This document shows, one piece after another, positions 36,101 through 42,795 of a stretch of DNA of 43,490 bases. Both the position numbers and the translations under genes were made by a program. This DNA is from Bacteroidota bacterium. Lineage in GTDB: Bacteria > Bacteroidota > Bacteroidia > Chitinophagales > Chitinophagaceae. Below the pieces are notes generated by a model. The model was not told the origin of the DNA, ran no database searches, and saw nothing but the letters and a program-made list of their open reading frames with translations. The DNA is taken from assembly GCA_947454025.1 (NCBI GenBank), contig CANGIZ010000011.1:1-43490 (forward strand), read 5' to 3'. Every line of letters starts with the position of its first letter. Within the stretch, counting starts at the first letter, position 1.

Positions 36101-36944
36101 GCATAATTTTTCAATGCCAATTGATAAGTTTGATGAGCAAGAACAAAAAGAGCATTTAAGAAAATTTGTATTCCCATTCATTTTACGAAGAACCAAAGAA
36201 CAAGTGGCCAAAGACTTGCCTGAAAAACAAGAAATGGTATTGTATTGTGAAATGGGTACTGCGCAACGTAAAATATATGATGCTTATCGCAATGATTATC
36301 GTGATAAGTTAATTGGCATGGTGGAAGAAAAAGGAATTCAAAAATCGCAGTTGTCTATTTTACAAGGTTTAATGAAGCTGCGTCAAATATGTGATAGCCC
36401 TGCCATTATTAAAGATGAGTCTTATCCAAACGAGTCGGTTAAATTAGATGAGCTAACGCGTGAAATAGCTGAAAACATTGGCGATCATAAGGCTTTGGTG
36501 TTTTCACAATTCTTAGGCATGTTGGCGTTGATAAAAGAACAATTAACGAAGTTGGGGATTGATTATGAATATTTTGATGGAGGAAGCACCATACAAGAAA
36601 GAGAAAAAGCGATTGAACGTTTTCAGAACGATTCAAAATGCAGGGTGTTTTTAATTTCTTTAAAAGCCGGTGGTGTGGGATTGAATTTAACAGCTGCTGA
36701 TTATGTATATATTGTAGATCCTTGGTGGAATCCAGCTGTTGAGCAACAGGCCATTGACAGAACACATCGTATTGGTCAAACAAAAAATATATTCGCGTAT
36801 CGCATGATTTGTAATGATACGGTAGAGGATAAAATATTAAAACTGCAGGATCGTAAAAGATCTTTGGCAAAAGACTTAATATCCGATGAAGAAGGATTCG
36901 TGAAGTCTTTAACTAAGGATGATATTGCTTACTTGTTTAGTTAA
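33183..36944 (+). CDS. SNF2-family helicase with two SWIM zinc fingers
   Basis: A 1253-residue Swi2/Snf2 DNA translocase. Two SWIM fingers are near the N-terminus: Cys73, Cys75, Cys83, His85 and Cys184, Cys186, Cys195, His197. A long middle region of no known domain runs to about 790. The ATPase core follows: ADDMGLGKTIQTL (about 818-830), LDESQAIKN in place of DEAH (about 914), LSGTPLQNN, VFSQFLGML, ISLKAGGVGLNLTAADYV, and the arginine-finger region DRTHRIGQ (about 1192). It probably remodels protein-DNA complexes, in repair or transcription. It is a single gene, ended by a hairpin that overlaps its own stop. Confidence 0.93.
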   Translation: MALPYLVKHIYSYGTEEVIRRGKKIFALKNIELVKFDPLLGSIHCRVKDDGYSTYYKVTIENFKSPATLSLRCGCPYNLSEVCRHKAAALFFVQDLLDKNLLDYKQASYVTTHTQLRTKTLDLKMIRMLCSKTTFEKAETTLKSNRPHIIESANEKVVAEVEDHGKTYHIIVQKNDERFFDTSCDCLSETEYPLCIHKTVLLLQLFQLKGADYFDTIRNWDREKNKLLALYGYSLDDYIEDKFEFTYHEGKPYLKVLDDRIQKVNAGPITTLRKLPKSNDWDMEQPEGEIKIAKTVERYGLVIQHNTTEYPYLSLSVVKGEVNEEGTTFVGKVEKLDLPKYVTPEDIKEEDKNLIQVVRKLQSAELTKYLNKNSPFMGIWDTILHSDEANLPEETKELIQEYMHPKMEKLWRDISEHPFNFHLPNNKPFTTANLQKAELVFNPIQPSFKVEKEADRYIIYAQVNLPEGKISLEENHAKSHYVFQYHHQFFTWKNRADLMWVEKFMPTGFNEIALEHWPDYLQSTLLPLSKAYAVELGNVKQEKLKGVKPQLQILLKEDRDYLLFEPIYTYKDIVVSKEDGPSVIQQQGDKIVILERDLAEERTLMNVIEQLHSGFVRPNEGNVLALKGAEVLKNNWFFLFIDTLKEKQIPLYGSENLKQFKFNTAKPSTKLYISSNTDWFDAKVEISFGEQKVSVQDIKNMLANKQQFVPLKDGSLGVLPEKWLNKYSLLFKVGEGKTDNLKLSKYHFSILDELYQERDEEELIFQLEGKYEKIREKYAIADVAPPEHLSPILRPYQVSGFQWLNYLHDVQWGGILADDMGLGKTIQTLSFLQHLKEKNGSLQALVVCPTTLLYNWQNELKKFTPSLTFQIHHGGTRSKNQLFKEPVEVIITTYGTLRSDIKMFSEVKFDYVILDESQAIKNPTSKVTKAACLLQATNKLCLSGTPLQNNTFDIYAQMNFLNPGMLGTVEYFKHNFSMPIDKFDEQEQKEHLRKFVFPFILRRTKEQVAKDLPEKQEMVLYCEMGTAQRKIYDAYRNDYRDKLIGMVEEKGIQKSQLSILQGLMKLRQICDSPAIIKDESYPNESVKLDELTREIAENIGDHKALVFSQFLGMLALIKEQLTKLGIDYEYFDGGSTIQEREKAIERFQNDSKCRVFLISLKAGGVGLNLTAADYVYIVDPWWNPAVEQQAIDRTHRIGQTKNIFAYRMICNDTVEDKILKLQDRKRSLAKDLISDEEGFVKSLTKDDIAYLFS

Positions 36945-36965
36945 CAGGCAAGCAATATCATTTTG
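36919..36965 (+). terminator. Terminator overlapping the SNF2 stop codon
   Basis: ATGATATTGCTT (36919-36930) is perfectly complementary to AAGCAATATCAT (36950-36961). An inner CTTGTT/AACAGG stem continues the helix, and four T follow. The left arm encodes the last residues of the helicase and the stop codon lies in the inner loop. Confidence 0.7.
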
Positions 36966-36990
36966 GTTGGCTATACAAATGTAGTTTAGT

Positions 36991-37308
36991 CTACTTTTTT
37001 AATTCAGCGGCTGCTAATCCTGCTTTTGGATTTTTTAAAAATTCATTTTTGCATTCAGTAGAACAGAATCCAATTACATGGTTTTCGTAATGAGCTGTGT
37101 CTCCAATACCAGCTGTTACAGGCATCCCACAAGTAGGATCCTTTTTATTATCAACTTCACTAGCTGCAAAGGTTTTTGATGAAGCACTATCTGCAGACAT
37201 AGCGGTTGCGGAATCTTTTATTTCAGTCGCTTTCTTAGTTTGTTGACTGCCACAAGCAGTCAAAAGCAATCCAGCACTCAATAAGCTAAGTCCAATTATT
37301 CTTTTCAT
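36991..37308 (-). CDS. YHS-domain-like lipoprotein
   Basis: A 105-residue predicted lipoprotein. The signal peptide of MKRIIGLSLLSAGLLLTAC ends in a Leu-Thr-Ala-Cys lipobox. A Ser/Ala/Lys-rich linker follows, then a YHS-type domain: DPTCGMPV, HYENHVIGFCSTECKNEFLKNP, with cysteines spaced as in heavy-metal-binding YHS/TRASH domains. The start at 37308 gives the signal peptide and lies 24 nt from a TATTTTTG promoter box. It may bind copper or another soft metal in the periplasm, which is inferred from the fold only. It is divergent from the arginine operon. Confidence 0.85.
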   Translation of the reverse strand: MKRIIGLSLLSAGLLLTACGSQQTKKATEIKDSATAMSADSASSKTFAASEVDNKKDPTCGMPVTAGIGDTAHYENHVIGFCSTECKNEFLKNPKAGLAAAELKK

Positions 37309-37332
37309 AAAGTTGATTTTGGTGTATTTACC

Positions 37333-37340
37333 CAAAAATA
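37333..37340 (-). promoter_or_regulatory. -7 promoter box of the YHS lipoprotein gene
   Basis: TATTTTTG on the minus strand fits TAnnTTTG, 24 nt before the ATG at 37308. Confidence 0.45.
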
Positions 37341-37382
37341 CGAAGCCTTAGGGCAAAATAAAACTAACGACTATTAATTTAG

Positions 37383-37398
37383 AGGGTAAATATACCCT
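37383..37398. repeat. Short inverted repeat between the divergent genes
   Basis: AGGGTA and TACCCT around AATA, followed on the plus strand by TTT. It lies between the lipoprotein promoter and the arginine leader and could be an operator or a weak terminator; neither is supported further. Confidence 0.3.
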
Positions 37399-37458
37399 TT
37401 TGCAAGCCCATGGCTCAAATTAGCGGGGGTATTGGGCCAATTTTGTTTAATTATTTTA

Positions 37459-37466
37459 TACTTTTA
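37459..37466 (+). promoter_or_regulatory. Candidate -7 box of the arginine operon
   Basis: TACTTTTA differs from TAnnTTTG only in the last base. It would start transcription near 37472 and give a leader of about 240 nt before the first full gene at 37711. Confidence 0.4.
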
Positions 37467-37471
37467 CAACC

Positions 37472-37710
37472 TAATTCCTCTATCAGGAAATGACTATGAA
37501 ACAGGACCAATTACATATTTTACCGACAAGTGCAAATTTTGCACCGGTCCCTGTATTGAATAGCCCCATTAGGCTACCGCTTGCGGTTCAATTTTCACCC
37601 CGACGTGGATTCTGATAGGACGAGCAGTTGGCAATTGCCCCTATCAGTGGAAAAAAAACCGAAGTTTTCAATTAACGCCAATAGTGTCATTTTTTTAAAT
37701 TTTTCGATCA
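37472..37710 (+). promoter_or_regulatory. Structured leader RNA of the arginine operon
   Basis: This intergenic stretch is distinctly richer in G+C than its flanks and folds into nested perfect helices. CAGGACC (37502-37508) pairs with GGTCCCTG (37546-37553, one bulge) around a GTGCA/TGCAC hairpin. A three-way junction follows without unpaired bases between its helices: ATTGAA/TTCAAT (37555-37560/37587-37592), TAGCC/GGCTA (37561-37565/37572-37576) and CCGC/GCGG (37577-37580/37583-37586). Finally CTGATAGG (37612-37619) pairs with CCTATCAG (37640-37647) around the palindrome GGCAATTGCC. A CTATCAG copy at 37480-37486 competes for the same partner. A regulatory role in arginine synthesis is inferred from its place. 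I do not recognise the class. Confidence 0.6.
37496..37615 (+). CDS. Putative 39-residue leader peptide ending Arg-Arg-Gly-Phe
   Basis: An open frame too short for normal gene calling. The ATG at 37496 has AGGA seven bases upstream, a rare proper Shine-Dalgarno in this genome; an ATG two codons earlier is too close to it. The peptide starts MKQDQLHILPTSANFAPV and ends AVQFSPRRGF. It contains three arginines, two adjacent (CGA CGT, 37601-37606), just before a stop codon located inside the left arm of the final hairpin. A ribosome paused on these codons would keep that arm from pairing, as in amino-acid attenuators. An open frame of this length could occur by chance, so translation is unproven. 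Confidence 0.45.
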   Translation: MKQDQLHILPTSANFAPVPVLNSPIRLPLAVQFSPRRGF

Positions 37711-38361
37711 TTGGAACAGAATATCATTGTACGTGTTGCCCATAGTGGCGATACATCTTACGCAAAAGCCATTACAGATGAGATGGAATCCTCAGCAAAA
37801 GCGCGTGGTACTGGGATTGCAAAACGAAGTCCCGAATATGTTGCTAAAAAAATTGAGGAAGGCAAAGCAGTTGTTGCACATACAGCTGATGGAACCTGGG
37901 TGGGCTTTTGTTATATAGAAGCTTGGCAGCATGGTCAGTTTGTAGCCAATAGCGGATTAATTGTTTCACCTGCTTTTAGAAAAAGCGGCATTGCTAAAAA
38001 AATCAAGCAAACTATTTTTCAATTGTCAAGAGAAAAATATCCAAATGCAAAATTATTTGGCTTAACAACGGGCCTGGCAGTAATGAAAATTAACAGTGAA
38101 CTTGGCTATGAGCCTGTGACCTATAGCGAATTAACTGACGATGAAGAATTTTGGGCTGGTTGTAAAAGTTGTGTGAACTATGAGATATTGATGAGTAAGG
38201 ATCGTAAAAATTGTATGTGTACAGCAATGTTATACGAACCAAAGAGTGCTCATACACCCGAACAAACGGCTTCTGAATTTAAAAGCAATTCAAAATTATA
38301 CGAGCGTTTTATGAAAATAAAACAAAGCAAATTATTAAACTGGTTTAGAAAAAATAAATAG
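37711..38361 (+). CDS. GNAT acetyltransferase of the arginine operon (candidate N-acylglutamate synthase)
   Basis: A 216-residue GNAT-fold acyltransferase. The acyl-CoA-binding region is about residues 80-100 (NSGLIVSPAFRKSGIAKKIKQ) with the usual beta-strand before it. A C-terminal extension carries Cys151, Cys154, Cys168 and Cys170, spaced like a zinc site. The start appears to be TTG at 37711: a stop codon lies just upstream and the next in-frame ATG would cut off the first strand. It is one base from argG. Its place at the head of the operon, where no other acylglutamate synthase is seen, suggests it makes N-acetyl- or N-succinyl-glutamate. The acyl donor is not known. Confidence 0.8.
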   Translation: MEQNIIVRVAHSGDTSYAKAITDEMESSAKARGTGIAKRSPEYVAKKIEEGKAVVAHTADGTWVGFCYIEAWQHGQFVANSGLIVSPAFRKSGIAKKIKQTIFQLSREKYPNAKLFGLTTGLAVMKINSELGYEPVTYSELTDDEEFWAGCKSCVNYEILMSKDRKNCMCTAMLYEPKSAHTPEQTASEFKSNSKLYERFMKIKQSKLLNWFRKNK

Positions 38362-38362
38362 T

Positions 38363-39562
38363 ATGGAAAAAGTAGTATTGGGTTTTAGTGGTGGATTAGA
38401 TACCACGTTTTGCGTAAAATATTTAACAGAGGACAAGGGATTAGAAGTACATAGTGTAATAGTAAATACAGGTGGATTTACCGAAGAGGAATTAAAAAAA
38501 GTAGAAGCGCATGCATATGCTTTGGGTGTAAAAACACACACGACAGTGAATGCAGTAAAAGGCTATTACGATAGCATTATAAAATACTTAGTGTATGGGA
38601 ATGTTCTTAAAAACAATACCTATCCATTGAGCGTAAGCGCAGAGCGATTAAGCCAGGCATTGCATATTGCAGAACATGTAAAAAAACTAGGTGCAAAATT
38701 AGTAGCCCATGGGAGTACAGGTGCGGGAAATGACCAGGTACGTTTTGATATGATTTTTCAAATCATGATTCCTGGTATTGAAATTTTAACACCCATTAGA
38801 GATTTACAATTAAGTAGAGAAGCTGAAATTGAATACTTGAAAGGGAAGGGCGTAGAAATGAATTTTGAGAAAGCTGCATACTCAATTAATAAAGGACTTT
38901 GGGGAACGAGTGTTGGAGGTAAAGAAACATTAAACTCAAAAGGGATGTTGCCTGAAAGTGCATGGCCAACTCAAATGACTAAGGAAGGTGCTTCGGAGGA
39001 AATGGTGATTAGCTTTGAAAAAGGAGAGATTAAAAAAGTAAACGGTCAATCATTTGCACACCCAACCGAAGCCATTCAATATATTCAATCTATTGCTGGA
39101 GCTTATGGCATTGGAAGAGATATACATGTTGGGGACACCATTATTGGAATTAAAGGTCGTGTTGGATTTGAAGCGGCTGCACCCATGGTGATTTTAAAAG
39201 CACACCATGCATTAGAAAAACATGTATTAACAAAATGGCAATTGTCTTGGAAGGATCAGCTAGCACAATTTTATGGCAACTGGTTACATGAGGGGCAAAT
39301 ATTAGATCCAGTAATGCGTGATATTGAAGCGTATTTAACCAATTCTCAAGAACAAGTAACGGGCGATGTATTTATTCAGTTAAATCCATATCGCTTTCAA
39401 ATTATAGGTATTGAATCGGAGAACGATTTAATGAGCGCTAAGTTTGGAAAGTATGGTGAAATGAATACAGGCTTTACAGGTGCAGATGTTAGAGGGTTTA
39501 CCAAAATATTTGGTAACCAAACTGGTATCTTCCATAATGTGAAAGAATCAAATAAAAAGTAA
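38363..39562 (+). CDS. argG: Argininosuccinate synthase
   Basis: A 399-residue ATP-dependent ligase that joins citrulline and aspartate, the seventh step of arginine synthesis. The PP-loop motif SGGLDTT is at residues 9-15. Other family segments are YPLSVSAERLSQ, AHGSTGAGNDQVRFD (nucleotide and citrulline site) and IKGRVGFEAAAP. The length is typical. It starts one base after the GNAT stop and is followed 41 nt later by argC, so the genes should be cotranscribed behind the structured leader. Confidence 0.96.
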   Translation: MEKVVLGFSGGLDTTFCVKYLTEDKGLEVHSVIVNTGGFTEEELKKVEAHAYALGVKTHTTVNAVKGYYDSIIKYLVYGNVLKNNTYPLSVSAERLSQALHIAEHVKKLGAKLVAHGSTGAGNDQVRFDMIFQIMIPGIEILTPIRDLQLSREAEIEYLKGKGVEMNFEKAAYSINKGLWGTSVGGKETLNSKGMLPESAWPTQMTKEGASEEMVISFEKGEIKKVNGQSFAHPTEAIQYIQSIAGAYGIGRDIHVGDTIIGIKGRVGFEAAAPMVILKAHHALEKHVLTKWQLSWKDQLAQFYGNWLHEGQILDPVMRDIEAYLTNSQEQVTGDVFIQLNPYRFQIIGIESENDLMSAKFGKYGEMNTGFTGADVRGFTKIFGNQTGIFHNVKESNKK

Positions 39563-39603
39563 GCTACTTTTTTAAAGTGATAGCAAAATAAAAACGAATT
39601 CAG

Positions 39604-40584
39604 ATGCAAAAAATAAATATCGGTATTGTAGGTGGAGCAGGATATACAGGTGGTGAATTACTACGTGTATTGTTGCGTCATCCAAATGCGCATATTTCAT
39701 TTGTGCATAGCACAAGTAATGCAGGTGAATTCGTGAGCAAAGTGCACGCTGATTTAGTGGGCGACACCCATTTGAAATTTGCAAGTGAGTTGGACCAAAA
39801 TATCGATGTATTGTTTTTATGTGTCGGTCATGGAGATGCTAAAAAGTTTTTAGCTGCGAATGAAATAAAATCAAGTGTAAAAATAATTGACCTCTCTCAA
39901 GATTTTAGATTAGCAAGTACTGCAACAATTGGAGACAGACAGTTTGTATATGGTTTACCTGAATTACAAAGAGAAGCTGTTAAGGACGCAAAAAATATTG
40001 CGAATCCTGGTTGTTTTGCAACTGCCATTCAATTGGGCTTATTGCCATTAGCTGCTAAAGGACTTTTAAATGACGTGTACACAACAGGTATTACTGGTTC
40101 TACAGGTGCTGGACAAGGATTAGCAGCTACAAGTCATTTTAGTTGGAGAGCAAATAATATTCAAGCTTATAAAACATTGCAACATCAACACTTAAATGAA
40201 ATAGGCCAGAGCTTAGCACAATTGCAAGGCAATCAAAATGCCAATGTGAACTTTGTGCCTTGGAGAGGTGATTTTACAAGAGGTATTTTTATTACTTCGG
40301 TAGTAGCTTGTGATGAAAGTATCGAAGCGGTATATGAATTATATGAAGCTTATTACGAATCACATCCATTTACACATGTTTCCAAAAACAATATCGATTT
40401 AAAACAAGTTGTAAATACGAATAAATGTTTAATTCATATTGAAAAACAAGGAAATAAAATCGCCATTCATTCCGTGATTGACAATTTATTAAAAGGAGCA
40501 GTTGGACAAGCAGTTCAAAATATGAATTTGATTTTTGGATTAGACGAGGGGGTGGGATTACAATTAAAAGCAAATTATTTTTAA
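39604..40584 (+). CDS. argC: N-acetyl-gamma-glutamyl-phosphate reductase
   Basis: A 326-residue NADPH-dependent reductase that converts N-acyl-glutamyl phosphate to the semialdehyde. The N-terminal dinucleotide motif GIVGGAGYTGGELLRVLLRHP is followed by the catalytic Cys137 in NPGCFATA and the later SGAGQGLAATSHFSW-like and HQHLNEIGQ segments. The length matches the shorter ArgC type. It is the third gene of the operon. Whether its substrate is acetylated or succinylated is open (see the carbamoyltransferase). Confidence 0.95.
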   Translation: MQKINIGIVGGAGYTGGELLRVLLRHPNAHISFVHSTSNAGEFVSKVHADLVGDTHLKFASELDQNIDVLFLCVGHGDAKKFLAANEIKSSVKIIDLSQDFRLASTATIGDRQFVYGLPELQREAVKDAKNIANPGCFATAIQLGLLPLAAKGLLNDVYTTGITGSTGAGQGLAATSHFSWRANNIQAYKTLQHQHLNEIGQSLAQLQGNQNANVNFVPWRGDFTRGIFITSVVACDESIEAVYELYEAYYESHPFTHVSKNNIDLKQVVNTNKCLIHIEKQGNKIAIHSVIDNLLKGAVGQAVQNMNLIFGLDEGVGLQLKANYF

Positions 40585-40645
40585 CAATCGTATTTAGAAA
40601 AAGAGAAAGCGATAAAGCTATTTCTTAAACATAAAATTTAACATC

Positions 40646-41797
40646 ATGTCATTATTCAAAGTATATCCTCTAAATCCAATCGCAATCACCAAAGCTGCAG
40701 GCAGCCGCGTGTGGGATGATAAGGGGCAGGAGTATTTAGACATGTATGGAGGACACGCCGTTATTAGTATTGGACATACACATCCGCATTGGGTTAAGCG
40801 TATTGAGGATCAATTGCATGCCATTGCATTTTATTCTAATTCGGTGGTAATGCCAATACAAGAACAACTCGCATCTGCTTTAAATGAAATGAGTGGTAAA
40901 AAAGATTTTCAATTGTTTTTGTGTAACAGTGGTGCGGAAGCAAACGAAAATGCTTTAAAGCTGGCTTCATTCCACACGGGCAGAAAAAAAATAGTGGCCT
41001 TTAAAAAATCATTCCATGGGCGTACTTCATTGGCAGTGGCTGCAACGGACAATCCAAGTATTGTAGCACCTGTAAATGAAACCGACAATATTATCTTTCT
41101 ACCATTCAATGACATTGCTGCATTACAAGCCTATTTTGCAACACAAGGCAAGGAAATTGCTGCGGTTATTATTGAGGGAATACAAGGTGTAGCAGGTATT
41201 CATGAAGCAACTGATGAATTTTTGCAAGCGATTCGAAAAGTTTGTGATGAATTTGGTGCAGTATATATTGCAGATAGTGTACAATGTGGTTATGGACGTT
41301 CTGGTAAATTCTTTGCACACGACCATGCTGGTGTGAATGCAGATATTTATTCAATGGCGAAAGGCATGGGTAATGGCTTTCCAATTGGTGGCATTTTAAT
41401 CGCGCCACATATTCAAGCAAAATTTGGAATGCTTGGAACAACATTTGGAGGAAATCCATTAGCATGTGCTGCAGCCCTAGCGGTGATTGAAGTAATGCAA
41501 AAAGAAAACTTAATTAAAGCTGCCGAAGTAATGGGGGCATATTTAATGAATGCTTTAAAAAATATGGATGGAGTGAAAGTAGTGAGAGGTCGTGGCTTGA
41601 TGATTGGGTTTGAAATGGAGGAAGGCCTTGAAGACGTCAGAAAAGTATTATTAAGTGATTTAAAAATATTCACAGGAGAAGCTAAGCCAAATGTGATTAG
41701 GTTATTGCCTTCATTGGCTATCACCAAGGAGGATATTGATTTATTTTTAACCGGGTTGAATAAGGCTATTCAACTATTGAAGCAAAAGAAAGACTAA
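40646..41797 (+). CDS. argD: Acylornithine aminotransferase
   Basis: A 383-residue PLP-dependent class III aminotransferase that makes N-acylornithine from the semialdehyde with glutamate. The PLP lysine is Lys239 in YSMAKGMGNGFPIGG. The phosphate-binding CNSGAEANENALKLA and SFHGRTSLAVAATD segments and the DSVQCGYGRSGKF stretch are intact. The length is normal. It lies 61 nt after argC and 4 nt before the carbamoyltransferase. Acetyl- and succinyl-ornithine can both be substrates in this family. Confidence 0.95.
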   Translation: MSLFKVYPLNPIAITKAAGSRVWDDKGQEYLDMYGGHAVISIGHTHPHWVKRIEDQLHAIAFYSNSVVMPIQEQLASALNEMSGKKDFQLFLCNSGAEANENALKLASFHTGRKKIVAFKKSFHGRTSLAVAATDNPSIVAPVNETDNIIFLPFNDIAALQAYFATQGKEIAAVIIEGIQGVAGIHEATDEFLQAIRKVCDEFGAVYIADSVQCGYGRSGKFFAHDHAGVNADIYSMAKGMGNGFPIGGILIAPHIQAKFGMLGTTFGGNPLACAAALAVIEVMQKENLIKAAEVMGAYLMNALKNMDGVKVVRGRGLMIGFEMEEGLEDVRKVLLSDLKIFTGEAKPNVIRLLPSLAITKEDIDLFLTGLNKAIQLLKQKKD

Positions 41798-41801
41798 GCT
41801 C

Positions 41802-42776
41802 ATGAAACAGTTTATTTCAGTGAAGGATGTAACGGATATCAATGCATTGGTAAAAAAAGCTTTGTTATACAAGGCGGATCCTGTGAAAGATATTTTATTA
41901 GGAAAGAATAAGCGTATTGGATTATTGTTTTTGAACCCAAGTTTAAGAACTAGATTAAGTACACAGGTGGCTGCGCAAAATTTAGGGATGGAACCAATCG
42001 TATATAATGTTGACAAAGAAGGATGGTCATTAGAATTTAATGAAGGTGCAGTAATGAATGGCACCACCGTAGAGCATATTAAAGATGCAGCTCCTATTTT
42101 GGGCAATTACTTTGACATATTATGTATAAGAACCTTTCCAAGTTTGCAAAATAAGGAGCAGGATTATAGTGAAAAAATTATACACCAATTTATTAAGTAC
42201 GCAGGTATTCCGGTAGTGAGTTTAGAGTCGGCAACCTTACATCCTTTACAATCTTTAACCGATATTATAACCATTCAAGAATCAATTGCATTGAATGCAG
42301 CGCTTAAAAATAAAAAACCCAAAGTGGTGTTAACCTGGGCCCCTCATATTAAACCTATTCCACAATGTGTAGCGAATAGTTTTAGTGAATGGATGACTGC
42401 ATGGGGGGAAACTGACTTTGTCATTACGCATCCTGAAGGATATGAACTTTCAACCGAATATACCAATGGAGCGAGTATTACACATGATCAGTCTGCTGCA
42501 TTAAAAGATGCCGACTTTGTATATGTAAAAAACTGGAGCAGTTATGGTGATTATGGTAAAGTGCTTTCTACAGATGCAAATTGGATGTTAACCAATGATA
42601 AATTGGCAGCTACAAACAATGCAAAAGTGATGCATTGTTTGCCAGTAAGAAGAAACGTAGAATTAAGTGATGAAATATTAGACGGCGCAAATAGTTTAGT
42701 TACTAAGGAGGCGTCGAACAGAGTTTGGGCAGCACAGGCAGTACTATCTGAAATATTGGTGAACGCTAATAAATAA
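41802..42776 (+). CDS. argF': N-succinyl- or N-acetyl-ornithine carbamoyltransferase
   Basis: A 324-residue member of the acylornithine carbamoyltransferase group, which replaces ordinary ornithine carbamoyltransferase in Bacteroidota and Xanthomonas. The carbamoyl-phosphate motif is SLRTR (47-51), followed by HPLQSLTD (147-154), the ENYxKNWSSYGD-type segment, and HCLPVRR (278-284). It resembles the Bacteroides fragilis succinylornithine enzyme more than the Xanthomonas enzyme. Residue 90, Pro in the former and Glu92 in the latter, is Val here. Because the substrate is still acylated, the product must later be deacylated by an enzyme not in the window. Confidence 0.9.
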   Translation: MKQFISVKDVTDINALVKKALLYKADPVKDILLGKNKRIGLLFLNPSLRTRLSTQVAAQNLGMEPIVYNVDKEGWSLEFNEGAVMNGTTVEHIKDAAPILGNYFDILCIRTFPSLQNKEQDYSEKIIHQFIKYAGIPVVSLESATLHPLQSLTDIITIQESIALNAALKNKKPKVVLTWAPHIKPIPQCVANSFSEWMTAWGETDFVITHPEGYELSTEYTNGASITHDQSAALKDADFVYVKNWSSYGDYGKVLSTDANWMLTNDKLAATNNAKVMHCLPVRRNVELSDEILDGANSLVTKEASNRVWAAQAVLSEILVNANK

Positions 42777-42795
42777 TTGAACGCTAAAATTAGTT

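Noticed and set aside
37612..37658. Terminal hairpin of the arginine leader as a simple intrinsic terminator
   Set aside because: It is followed by eight A, not T, on the plus strand, and on the minus strand no T-run follows it either.
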